Shown piece by piece: positions 44,563-52,157 of a DNA stretch of 64,000 nt (its first letter is position 1; the number at the start of each line of letters is the position of its first letter). The stretch covers positions 733,001 through 797,000 of the forward strand of contig NZ_SDHX01000002.1 of NCBI RefSeq assembly GCF_004118375.1, given 5' to 3'. Source of the stretch: Oleiharenicola lentus. GTDB taxonomy: Bacteria > Verrucomicrobiota > Verrucomicrobiia > Opitutales > Opitutaceae. The position numbers and the translations under genes were made by a program. Under the pieces are notes generated by a model. It did not search any database, had not been told where the DNA came from, and worked only from the letters and a program-made list of their open reading frames with translations.

Positions 44563-46518
44563 ATGCTCTCCGCGCACCGGCCGGCCTCTCTGCTCCTTGC
44601 CTGCCTGCTGGCGCTTGCGCTGCCCAACTCGCCCGGCGCTGAAGCCAAGGAACCGCGCCCGGCCAAGCTCAAGCGCCTCGACTCGGCGCACACCATTCCG
44701 GACGAGGCCACGTGGCGGCGGCTGGCCGCGCGCACGGAGTCCTCCGCTTTTGCCCGCACCGAGTCGGTCAAGTTCCTCCTGGATTTGGAGAGCCGCCGCC
44801 GGCTCTGGTTCACCGACACCGAGCGCTATCCCTATCACTACTACTTCGCGATCGAACGCCTCTCCGGGCCGGGCCGGCCGGTCAAGGAACACGACCTGTT
44901 CAACTCCTTCGAATACCGCGACGCCGGCCGGCGCTTCGAGATGGGCACCATCACGCACTACCTCGACTCCGGCCTCTGGACGCTCGAGCTGTCGAGCTCC
45001 GACACGCTGTCCGGCGAGCGCATCCTCCGCCTCTACGAAACGCTCCGCGCCGCGCTGTGGATCGGCGACCGGCTGCGCTTCCGGCCGCTCTCCGACCTGC
45101 AGGAGCGCAACCTCGCCGCGGTGCGCGACCGGCTGCCGCTGGCGAACACCGAAGAGGTGTTTGCCGGCATCCGCTACCAGCCGCTCACCACCGGCCGGAC
45201 CTTCGGCCACCTGCGGATCGTGCGCGGCCCGCTGGACGTCGCGACTGTGCGCGCCGACCAGATTTTGGTGCTGGAGCAGCTGCCCGAGGAGATCCCCGTC
45301 AACGCCGGCGTGATCTCAGCCGAGTTGCAGGCCCCGCTCGGCCACATTGCGATTCTCTGCGCCAACCGCGGCACGCCCAACATGGCGCTGCGCGAGGCGC
45401 TGAACCGGCCCGACTGGGCGGCGCTCGACGGCCAGCTCGTGGAACTCGTGGTCGGGTCGCAGGAGTTTTCGCTCCGTCCGGCCGACCCGGCCGAGGCACA
45501 GGCGCACTGGGCCAAGCGCCGCCCCAAATCCATCAAGGTGCCGCAGCTCGACCCGGCCGAAACGCGCCTGCTCGACGTGAACAGCCTGCGCCTCAAAGAC
45601 ACCCGTTTCGCCGGGGCCAAGGCCGCGCAATTGGGCGAAGCCTCGCGCATCAAGGGCCTGGTCACGCCCGGCGGCTTTGTGATCCCGGTCGCGCACTACC
45701 TCGCGCAAGTCCGTGCGAGCCGCGCGCTCGACGATCTCCCGGCACGCACCGCCGCGGCGGATTTCATCGCCGACTCGAAAGTCCGCGCGCAGTGGCTCCA
45801 GCAGGTCCGCACCACCATCGAGGCACACCCGGTGGACCCCCAGCTCGTGCAACAGGTGGCTGAGCGCATCCGCGCGACCGCGCCCGGCTCGCGCTGGATT
45901 CTGCGCTCCAGCACCAACGCCGAGGACCTCGCCGGCTTCACGGGCGCAGGCCTGTACCGCTCAATCCGGATCAAGGCCGGGGCGAGCGACGCCGACATCG
46001 CCACCGCCCTCCGCGGCGTGTGGGCCAGCGTCTGGCAGCAGGGCGCATTCGAGGAGCGTGCGTGGCACGGCGTGGACCATGCCGCCGTGGCGATGGCGGT
46101 GCTGGTGCAGCCCTTCGTGGATGGCGCCGTGGCCAACGGTGTGGCCATCACCGCCAACCCCTTCACCGAGGACCGGCCCGGCTTCCTGATCAACGCCCAG
46201 GTGCTCGGCGGCAGCGTCACCGGCGCCGGCGGCAACGAGATCCCCGAGCAGCACATGATCTACACCTTCACGGACCAGTTCGAGTTCGAGGTGCTGTCCC
46301 GCAGCTCGCGCTCGGGCGGACAGCCGCTGCTGACCGAGGCCGATCTCCAGAAACTGGCGCCTGCCCTGCAAAAGCTCCACAGTCACTTCCTCTGGCGCTG
46401 GCCGGGATCCGCCAACGCCGTGGACGCCGAGTTCCTCATCGCGGGCGAGGACCGCCATGTCGTGATCCTCCAGGCGCGCCCCTACACGGTGAGCTACAAA
46501 CGCCTGAAGGTGGAGTGA
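44563..46518 (+). CDS. Exported glucan-dikinase-like PEP/pyruvate-binding domain protein
   Basis: A 651-residue protein with a clear signal peptide (SLLLACLLALALPNSPGAEA). A phosphohistidine-type swivelling domain comes first (PLGHIAILCANRGTPNMA, His about 261), then the ATP-grasp PPDK_N domain (AKAAQLGEASRIKG, VTPGGFVIPVAHY, RSSTNAEDLAGFTGAG near 448, VLVQPFVDGAVANGVAITANP, ILQARPYT). This order (His domain before the nucleotide domain) is that of alpha-glucan water dikinase and is reversed from PEP synthase and PPDK. No starch-binding domain is recognised; residues 30-220 are an unknown N-terminal domain. An ATP-dependent enzyme outside the cytoplasm is odd. Start 44563 chosen for the signal peptide. 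Confidence 0.82.
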   Translation: MLSAHRPASLLLACLLALALPNSPGAEAKEPRPAKLKRLDSAHTIPDEATWRRLAARTESSAFARTESVKFLLDLESRRRLWFTDTERYPYHYYFAIERLSGPGRPVKEHDLFNSFEYRDAGRRFEMGTITHYLDSGLWTLELSSSDTLSGERILRLYETLRAALWIGDRLRFRPLSDLQERNLAAVRDRLPLANTEEVFAGIRYQPLTTGRTFGHLRIVRGPLDVATVRADQILVLEQLPEEIPVNAGVISAELQAPLGHIAILCANRGTPNMALREALNRPDWAALDGQLVELVVGSQEFSLRPADPAEAQAHWAKRRPKSIKVPQLDPAETRLLDVNSLRLKDTRFAGAKAAQLGEASRIKGLVTPGGFVIPVAHYLAQVRASRALDDLPARTAAADFIADSKVRAQWLQQVRTTIEAHPVDPQLVQQVAERIRATAPGSRWILRSSTNAEDLAGFTGAGLYRSIRIKAGASDADIATALRGVWASVWQQGAFEERAWHGVDHAAVAMAVLVQPFVDGAVANGVAITANPFTEDRPGFLINAQVLGGSVTGAGGNEIPEQHMIYTFTDQFEFEVLSRSSRSGGQPLLTEADLQKLAPALQKLHSHFLWRWPGSANAVDAEFLIAGEDRHVVILQARPYTVSYKRLKVE

Positions 46519-46526
46519 GGAGATTC

Positions 46527-46554
46527 ACGATCTACGATTGACGAATTACGATTT
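46527..46554. repeat. Heptamer word array, ACGATTG type (four units)
   Basis: Four consecutive 7-nt words: ACGATCT, ACGATTG, ACGAATT, ACGATTT. It begins 8 nt after the stop codon of the dikinase-like gene. No inverted partner arm is visible in the following 150 nt, which otherwise hold nothing recognisable. Confidence 0.85.
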
Positions 46555-46709
46555 AGCCGGATCCGAAACGGGCTGACCATGAATCGCTGCATTTAAGCAG
46601 GAGCCGCGTTGGAGCGTAGCGACAACGTGGTCTCATTCGGCCACGCTTTCGTCCCGCGGACACGAGACTCAAGCACGGCTACACCTTGGTTGGATACACG
46701 GCATGCCGC

Positions 46710-47585
46710 CTACGGCTTCCAGCGATACGCGCGGACCTTGTGGTCAAGCACATGCGGGATCACGAGCAGACCCTCGCCGACCAGGTAGGTGTGGTCGGCC
46801 GTGCCGCGCCCGAGCGAGAGCAGCACGGCGGACTCACCGTCCGCGGTCACCTGCAACAGGTCGCCCGTCCACCAGTCAGTCACCGTGTAGCCGCCTCGAC
46901 CGTCCGGCTCGATGCCATCGATGCGGCCGATGGCACTGCGGCCGATGCGGCCCAGCCGGGGCGTCTCACCGAAGGTCACCAAAGAAAGGTGCCCGGGCTG
47001 TTCTTTGCCGTCCGGTCCGCGCACGGTCCAGCCGCCGAGGAGCAGGCGGTCCTGCTCGGCCTTGAGGCCGTTGAGCCCGCCGGTCTGGCTGCGGTCCACC
47101 TTGAACCACGCTTCGAACTTTCCGCCGCCGAGCCGGAAAATCGTGCCCAGCCGGTTGCTAAAAACATAGATGTTGCCCGCCGCGTCCGCCGTGCAGTCGT
47201 TGAAGGAACCCGGGCCGTCTTCGGGCTGATGCCGCGCCATGACGGCGCCGGTCGCGGGATCGATCTCGACCAGATCCGCGTTGTCGCCGACGTAGAGCCG
47301 GCCGTTGGCCAGCGCGAGACCCTTCGGATCCTGCAGCCCGGCGATCCATTTCAGCTCGAGAATCCGGCCGTCGGCCGAGACGCGGCTGATGAAACCGTCG
47401 CCCGGCGCCGCGCCTTGGCCGTAGGCACCCATGTTGGAAACATAGAACTGGTTCCGGCCCGCATCGAAGACCGCGGATTCCGGCGCACTGAACCCGCTGG
47501 CCTCCCAGACCAGCTGCGGCGCCTGCGCAAACGCGCGGACGGCAATGACGGCACTAAGGACGAGACAACGGGCGGGGAAGGTCAT
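46710..47585 (-). CDS. SMP-30/gluconolactonase-like beta-propeller protein, exported
   Basis: A 291-residue protein with a signal peptide (LVLSAVIAVRAFAQA). The propeller blades show FSAPESAVFDAGRNQFYVSN, DPKGLALANGRLYVGD, GSFNDCTADAAGNIYV and GRIDGIEPDGRGGYTVTDWW, with the metal-ligand-like Glu, Asn and Asp positions of SMP-30/SGL-fold lactonases. It may hydrolyse a sugar lactone in the periplasm or simply bind; sequence does not decide. It is convergent with the dikinase-like gene and stands about 90 nt from rpoZ in the same orientation. Confidence 0.82.
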   Translation of the reverse strand: MTFPARCLVLSAVIAVRAFAQAPQLVWEASGFSAPESAVFDAGRNQFYVSNMGAYGQGAAPGDGFISRVSADGRILELKWIAGLQDPKGLALANGRLYVGDNADLVEIDPATGAVMARHQPEDGPGSFNDCTADAAGNIYVFSNRLGTIFRLGGGKFEAWFKVDRSQTGGLNGLKAEQDRLLLGGWTVRGPDGKEQPGHLSLVTFGETPRLGRIGRSAIGRIDGIEPDGRGGYTVTDWWTGDLLQVTADGESAVLLSLGRGTADHTYLVGEGLLVIPHVLDHKVRAYRWKP

Positions 47586-47678
47586 GGGGGCTGGGGTTGC
47601 CCGAGCCTAGCCATGATCCCTGCCGACACAACCGGAGGTCGCGTCACACCCCGCGGTTGCTGCGGGACAGCTGCGGTT

Positions 47679-47879
47679 TTATTCCGGCCCGAGCTCGTAG
47701 CTGATCTTGCGTTCGGCGATCTCGCGCAGGGCCGTGTCCTCGGCCGAAAGCTTCTCCAGCGATTCGACGAGCGGCCGGCTGCCGCGGCGCAGCTGCTTCA
47801 CGCGGCGCGACACGACGTTGACCAGGATGTAAGGATCCGGGATGACTTCCCGGGCTTGGAGGACGTAATCATCTCTCAT
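47679..47879 (-). CDS. rpoZ: RNA polymerase omega subunit
   Basis: A 66-residue protein with the omega pattern: YILVNVVSRRVKQLRRGSRPLVE near the N-terminus, then LREIAERKISYELG. It promotes assembly of beta' into core RNA polymerase. It lies 12 nt after rpmI in the same direction, so ribosomal protein L35 and omega are probably co-transcribed. In many bacteria rpoZ follows gmk instead; no gmk is here. Confidence 0.9.
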   Translation of the reverse strand: MRDDYVLQAREVIPDPYILVNVVSRRVKQLRRGSRPLVESLEKLSAEDTALREIAERKISYELGPE

Positions 47880-47891
47880 GGTGGTGGGGGT

Positions 47892-48086
47892 TCAGAGTCC
47901 GAAAGGCAGGCAACGTTTGAGCGGGGCAGCATGGCCGGGAGCGACCAGTTTGTCCTTGGAGGCGCGACGCTTCGATTTGGTGCTCTTGTTGGCGAGCAGG
48001 TGGCGGAAGCCGGGCGTGCGGCGGATCAGCTTGCCGGTGCCGGAGAGCTTGAAGCGTTTCGCGACGGATTTTTTGGTCTTTTGCAT
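47892..48086 (-). CDS. rpmI: 50S ribosomal protein L35
   Basis: A 64-residue, strongly basic protein: KTKKSVAKRFKLSGTGKLIRR, then HLLANKSTKSKRRASK and a final LKRCLPFGL matching the L35 ending. The usual partners infC and rplT (L20) are absent on both sides; instead rpoZ follows at 12 nt and a small gene of unknown function precedes it by 9 nt. The separation from rplT would remove L20 feedback control of the infC-rpmI-rplT operon for this gene. Confidence 0.93.
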   Translation of the reverse strand: MQKTKKSVAKRFKLSGTGKLIRRTPGFRHLLANKSTKSKRRASKDKLVAPGHAAPLKRCLPFGL

Positions 48087-48095
48087 AAATTGAGT

Positions 48096-48386
48096 TCAGG
48101 CGGCCGGACCCGCCGGGTGGCCGCCCTCGCTTTCCCAAGTCGCCAGCGCCCCGGGTAATCCGGTCAGCGCCGCATCGAGCACAGCCTCCTGGCGATCCAT
48201 GTCGGACTCGCCGGTGAGCTCGATGCGCGCCCGCTCATAGTCGCCCTGGGAAATCTGCAGCGGCGCCCGGCCGGCCTGCACCGCCATCTCGCGGGTGCGG
48301 GCATGCACCATCTCGCGCGTCACCCGACGCGGGGCCGGAGCGGACGTGTTTGGGCAGGCCGGCCGGTGGGCCTGGGAGTGATTCAT
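48096..48386 (-). CDS. Small protein of unknown function
   Basis: A 96-residue protein starting MNHSQAHRPACPNTSAP, with a charged helical core (VTREMVHARTREMAVQAGR, then SQGDYERARIELTGESDMDRQE) and a Gly/Pro tail. It is upstream of rpmI by 9 nt, with the same orientation, so the three genes form an operon. The core resembles small DUF2934-like helical proteins, but I am not confident. Alternative starts upstream would add an Arg/Ser-rich region of spacer character. Confidence 0.6.
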   Translation of the reverse strand: MNHSQAHRPACPNTSAPAPRRVTREMVHARTREMAVQAGRAPLQISQGDYERARIELTGESDMDRQEAVLDAALTGLPGALATWESEGGHPAGPAA

Positions 48387-48811
48387 AACAGATCTCACCC
48401 GCACGCCTTTCCGCCACGGATCGGAATGGGGCGGGCGAAGAGAGGAAGGATGAGGGGCATGATGGGTGGCGAAGATTGCCGGCCGGACAGAACGTTCGGA
48501 CGCGCAGGAGCGGCGCCCCGCGAACACCAAGAAGCCCCGGCTTCATTGTCCGCACCGGCATTCTCTCCTGAGTGGGAACATTTTAGGCGTGAGGTCCGGA
48601 CAACGCGAGAGGGATAACGAAGTAATCTCCGCCGCGTGGCCAAAGCGTTCGCCGGCCATGCGATTGGACCGATTATAGGCTGACGCAAAAGTCGTCAGGT
48701 CAGCGGATCACGGCATCGTTGCGGAGATAAGTCGTTGCTGTGGCCGCACCCCGGATCCGACATTTTCCGCCCTTGACCCCTCCCAAGGGCGGGGCTTCTT
48801 TGGCCCCTCCT
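48387..48811. other. Spacer between the rpmI operon and tRNA-Gln
   Basis: 425 nt with no convincing gene. It should contain the promoter of the rpmI-rpoZ operon (minus) and of tRNA-Gln (plus). The hairpin CGCCCTTG / CAAGGGCG at about 48769-48790 contains TTGACC, a possible -35 for the tRNA, but no good -10 box follows. Confidence 0.35.
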
Positions 48812-48885
48812 TGCCTGGTGGTGTAATGGCAGCACAGATGACTTTGACTCATCTAGTCATGGTTCGAATCCATGCCGGGCAGCCA
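48812..48885 (+). tRNA. trnQ: tRNA-Gln (anticodon UUG)
   Basis: Acceptor stem TGCCTGG pairs with CCGGGCA (one G-T pair); discriminator G and an encoded CCA at 48883-48885. The anticodon arm is GATGA, loop CTTTGAC, TCATC, giving anticodon TTG at 48844-48846 and hence Gln decoding CAA/CAG. The T arm ATGG-TTCGAAT-CCAT is canonical. The last 19 nt plus 7 nt downstream are repeated at 49492-49517. Confidence 0.95.
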
Positions 48886-48974
48886 TTCGACGCGCCGTCC
48901 GAGCACGGCTTGTTCATGGCCTGCGGCCGGCATACTCGAATTACATGAACGTGTTATTCGCCTAATCGCGACGA

Positions 48975-49334
48975 ATGGCCCTGAGCAAGGGCCAACGGCC
49001 CACGTCGAAGGGCACGTGTGTGGTCTACTTTCTTCGACTGCGCTCGGGCACTATTTACATCGGTGCCTCTGAGGATCTTGAGCAATGACTAGACGATCAC
49101 GCGTCCGGCCAAGCCTGTCGAACAACTCAACTCGACCCACCCGTCGCGCTCCTTCGGGTCGAAGAATTCCAGACATTTTCGGGAGCCCGAACCCGCGAGG
49201 CTCAACTCAAGCGGTGGTCTCGTGCGAAGAAAGAAGCACTGCTCAAAGGTGAATTCGAACGCCTCCACGCGCTTAGCCAATCTCGCGAAAAGGCTAACTG
49301 CCAAAACGCGCAAAACCGACCGCGAGGCGATTAG
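48975..49334 (+). pseudogene. GIY-YIG nuclease gene interrupted by one stop codon
   Basis: Reads MALSKGQRPTSKGTCVVYFL, then RLRSGTIYIGASEDLEQ with the GIY-YIG elements, an in-frame TGA at 49086-49088 where the family has Arg, and continues in the same frame with LDDHASGQACRTTQLDPP, EFQTFSGARTREAQLKRWSR and AKKEALLKGEFERLHALSQS. Only the one codon breaks it, consistent with a recent CGA to TGA change. If the TGA were read through, the product would be about 119 residues. The LKRWSRAKKEAL block is common in small verrucomicrobial GIY-YIG proteins, by memory. Confidence 0.8.
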
Positions 49335-49363
49335 CCTCACGAAAGTTCGCATTTCCCTCCGGA

Positions 49364-49398
49364 CCGGTTGCCAAAACTCTCTGAGTTTTGGCAACCGG
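49364..49398. repeat. Perfect 16-bp hairpin in the tRNA-bounded element
   Basis: CCGGTTGCCAAAACTC, loop TCT, GAGTTTTGGCAACCGG. It follows the GIY-YIG remnant by 30 nt. No T-run follows, so it is not a standard terminator. Confidence 0.85.
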
Positions 49399-49491
49399 AC
49401 ATGGATGAGAACCTTGGTTCGACGACCGGAGCGCAGCGGAGGGAGAAGGATCGACCGCAGGTCGAGGGCGCAGCCCTGAGCGAAGCGAATC

Positions 49492-49517
49492 AATCCATGC
49501 CAGGCAGCCATTCGACG
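49492..49517 (+). repeat. Second copy of the tRNA-Gln 3' end
   Basis: Identical to 48867-48892 except for one G to A change (CATGCCAGGCAGCC against CATGCCGGGCAGCC). It has no upstream tRNA body, so it is not a gene. It ends 4 nt before the nagB stop codon. Confidence 0.9.
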
Positions 49518-49521
49518 CCGT

Positions 49522-50307
49522 TCACCCGTGCTTCTGCCAGTCGAGCTTGTGCGAATCCACCCAGCGGTAGTGGTCGGCGTATTTCAGGCCGGCCGAGGAT
49601 GCCTCGTCGAGGACGACCGTGGCTCGCTCGTGCCATTGCAGCATCGAGGCGGGGCAGATGGCGGAGAGCGGACCCTCGACCATGGCGCTTACGGCACGGC
49701 ACTTGGCCGGCCCGAAGGCCAGGAGGAGCAGGCGCCGGGCGTCCATGATCGTGCCGACACCCATCGAGATCGCGTGGCGCGGCATCCTGGAAAAATCGCC
49801 GAAGACCGCGCTGTTGTCGCGGAGCGTCTGCTCCGAGAGGATCTTGATCCAGGTGCGGCCGCGCAGCGAGCCGGTGGGCTCGTTGAAGCCGATGTGGCCG
49901 TTGCGCCCGAGCCCGAGCAGCTGCAGGTCGATGCCGCCGGCGTCGCGGATGCGCTTCTCGTAGTCGCGGCACTCGGCGTGAAGGTCGGCGGCGGTGCCGT
50001 CGGGCACGTGCGTGCGCTGCGGGTCGATGTTGATGTGCCGGAACAGATTCTCGCGCATGAACCAGCGGTAGGACTGGTCGTGCGCGGCGGGCAGGCCGAC
50101 GTATTCGTCGAGGTTGAAGGTCGTCACGCGGCTGAAGTCGAGGCCGTCGTTCCTGTGCAGGCGGATCAGCTCGGTGTAGAGTTGGAGCGGGGTGCGGCCG
50201 GTGGCGAGGCCGAGCACGCAGTCGGGCTTCTCGCGGACGAGCTTGGCGATGATGCGGGCGCCGAGCGCACAGCCGACGTCGGCGTTGGGTTGGATGAGGA
50301 CTTCCAT
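49522..50307 (-). CDS. nagB: Glucosamine-6-phosphate deaminase NagB
   Basis: Converts glucosamine-6-phosphate to fructose-6-phosphate and ammonia. Landmarks: LGLATGRTPLQLYTELI, FNLDEYVGLPAAHDQSY (catalytic Asp), GLGRNGHIGFNEPTGS (catalytic His) and TVVLDEASS. Length 261 is typical of the bacterial enzyme. The ATG at 50307 starts MEVLIQPNADVG. Two GH9 glycosidase genes lie upstream in the same orientation, which suggests that glucosamine-containing oligosaccharides are processed together. The 3' end abuts the duplicated tRNA fragment. Confidence 0.95.
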   Translation of the reverse strand: MEVLIQPNADVGCALGARIIAKLVREKPDCVLGLATGRTPLQLYTELIRLHRNDGLDFSRVTTFNLDEYVGLPAAHDQSYRWFMRENLFRHINIDPQRTHVPDGTAADLHAECRDYEKRIRDAGGIDLQLLGLGRNGHIGFNEPTGSLRGRTWIKILSEQTLRDNSAVFGDFSRMPRHAISMGVGTIMDARRLLLLAFGPAKCRAVSAMVEGPLSAICPASMLQWHERATVVLDEASSAGLKYADHYRWVDSHKLDWQKHG

Positions 50308-50374
50308 GGTGGCGGGGGATTGAAGAGTCGGCGGAGCGAGGGAAAAGGCGTGGCGGAGCCGGTGCGTTAGACTG

Positions 50375-52069
50375 TCAGGACCGCCCCCCGGTTTCACGGA
50401 GCGCCAGCGCGTAGAGCAGCCAGGCGCCGTGCGGCAGCCACTGCTCGCCCCAGCGCCAGTTCTGCGCGGGATCGGTCGCCTGCGGTGTGGGCGCGAAGGC
50501 GATGTCTCTTTCGTCGGTGAAGCCGCTGGTGATGCCGTTGCAGACACCGCCCGGCGCGTTGTCGTAGGGCGGCGAATAAACGGGATTGTTCCGGCCCCGT
50601 CCCTGCAGCATGCAACGGTCAAAGGGGTTGGCCCCGAGAACCCAGTCCGTCCAGCGGCGGGCGGCCGCGGCGGGCGCAGGGTCACGCGTCGCCGCACCCA
50701 AGGCCTGCGCCGCGGCAGCGAGCGAGGCGAGGCGGGCGTTCTCGCCCTGCCACCAGTAGCCGGATGGATTCTCGTGCGGGTAAAACCACTGCACGCGGCC
50801 GGCGACACCGGCGGTCTTCACCCAGTGCGGCGGATAGCCGAACGGGTTATTGTATTCCTGCCCCAGCGCGAGTTGTGCGCACACCAGCTCCTTGGCCACA
50901 TCGCGCGCCGCACCGGCCTGCGCGTGACCGGGCAGCGCATCGGCCAGACGCAGCAACGCCACAAGCGGCAGACCGGCATCGCTGGCGTGGAACCACGAAC
51001 GCTCCCCCGCCCCGTCCGCCGCGAGCCAAACGGTGCCGTCGGTGGCGCGACGTCGGGCGACAAGGCTGGCCAGCCGCTTCTCCAACTCGGCCGCGACGGA
51101 CGCGCCCGGCGCGACCGCTTGCAATTCGACCGCCGCGAGCAGCGCGCAGGTGTCGTCGATGATGTTCTCCTGTCCGTCGTCGAGATAGCCGAGGCCGTGC
51201 TGTTGCAGGTGCGCGAAGCCCTTCTGCGCGGCCGCGAAATAGTCGGCGCGGCGGAACTCATCTCCGTCGCCGAGCGTCGAGGCGAGCGCGAGCGCGGCGG
51301 CGGCCATACCCCCGCCCTGCCGCCAGCCGGCCTGGTAGTCGTCGTATTTGTCGCCCTTCTGCGTGCGATAGGAGCACAGCTCGCGCGCCGCGGGATCCTT
51401 GGACCAGCGGTCGAACACCGTCACATGCCAGAAACCCGCGGGGTCCTGCATGCGCACGAGCCAGTCGGCGCCGTGCAGCGCCTCGGCCTGGATGCGCTCG
51501 AGAAAATACGGCGGCGCCCCGGCCGCCCGGCAGAGATGCCACGCGCGCGCCAGCACCCACACGACGAGCGGCGTCTGCTGCGGGTTCATGAAGTTGGCAT
51601 ACGAGAGATGGCTCAGGTATTTGCTGGTGTCGCCCGAGGCGTCGAACCAGCCGCCGCGCACGTCGCGCACCGCCCCGTCACCCACCCGTTTCGCACGCCG
51701 GTCCGCCCGGTCGTAGATGCCGGCACAGCGCTGGCCCTTGAAATAAAACAAGAGATCCGACACCAGCGCCTGCCCGAAGAGGCTTTCCGCTATTTCGAAG
51801 CCTTCGCTCTGACCCGTCGCGTCCGCCGTCGCCCACCGCAACGCGTAACGACCCGGCGCGCGCACGGCGCTCACGTCCGCCCGCCACCATGGGCCGACCG
51901 ACCAGCCGGCCACGCCGCCGGCAAAGGTCGCGGCGCCGCGCCAGACCGTCGCGCCATCGGGCAGGCTCACGAGCGCCAGTTCCCGCCAGCTCGTTTTCTC
52001 CGGCGCGTCGATCAGCAGCACCTTCGCATCGTCCGGCGCGTAGCCGATGTGGTTGAAGAGGATTTTCAT
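50375..52069 (-). CDS. GH9 glycoside hydrolase, cytoplasmic; possible exo-beta-glucosaminidase
   Basis: A 564-residue GH9 enzyme without signal peptide. An N-terminal Ig-like CelD domain (ILFNHIGYAPDDAKVLLI, RAPGRYAL) precedes the (alpha/alpha)6 catalytic domain. The catalytic Asp block is GGWFDASGDTSKYLSHLSYA, a variant of GGWYDAGDY seen, as I recall, in GH9 exo-glucosaminidases of Vibrio chitin clusters; the later WFYPHENPSGYWWQGENAR and GEQWLPHGAW supply the acid region. Missing signal peptide and nagB next door favour processing of imported chitosan/chitin oligosaccharides, though cellodextrinase activity cannot be excluded. Start 52069 (MKILFNHIGY) fits the domain edge. Confidence 0.85.
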   Translation of the reverse strand: MKILFNHIGYAPDDAKVLLIDAPEKTSWRELALVSLPDGATVWRGAATFAGGVAGWSVGPWWRADVSAVRAPGRYALRWATADATGQSEGFEIAESLFGQALVSDLLFYFKGQRCAGIYDRADRRAKRVGDGAVRDVRGGWFDASGDTSKYLSHLSYANFMNPQQTPLVVWVLARAWHLCRAAGAPPYFLERIQAEALHGADWLVRMQDPAGFWHVTVFDRWSKDPAARELCSYRTQKGDKYDDYQAGWRQGGGMAAAALALASTLGDGDEFRRADYFAAAQKGFAHLQQHGLGYLDDGQENIIDDTCALLAAVELQAVAPGASVAAELEKRLASLVARRRATDGTVWLAADGAGERSWFHASDAGLPLVALLRLADALPGHAQAGAARDVAKELVCAQLALGQEYNNPFGYPPHWVKTAGVAGRVQWFYPHENPSGYWWQGENARLASLAAAAQALGAATRDPAPAAAARRWTDWVLGANPFDRCMLQGRGRNNPVYSPPYDNAPGGVCNGITSGFTDERDIAFAPTPQATDPAQNWRWGEQWLPHGAWLLYALALRETGGRS

Positions 52070-52157
52070 ACAAATCCGGAGCTTCAGCAAGACTGGGCCA
52101 GCATCCCCACGCCGCAGGCTGCTGCGACTTTTATGCTTTTTGTGACCATGCCCCTCA

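Larger units (their letters stand above)
48886..49517 (+). mobile_element. tRNA-bounded mini-element with GIY-YIG remnant
   Basis: A 26-nt sequence covering the 3' end of tRNA-Gln (48867-48892, AATCCATGCCGGGCAGCCAT...) recurs at 49492-49517 with a single mismatch, as a direct repeat. The 599 nt between the copies hold a GIY-YIG pseudogene (48975-49334) and a 16-bp perfect hairpin (49364-49398). This looks like insertion of a small endonuclease-bearing element at a tRNA 3' end, with the target duplicated so that the tRNA stays intact. No integrase is present. Mobility is inference. Confidence 0.6.

Noticed and set aside
49492-49517. A second tRNA-Gln
   Set aside because: Only the 3' end is repeated; there is no D arm, anticodon arm or 5' acceptor strand before it.
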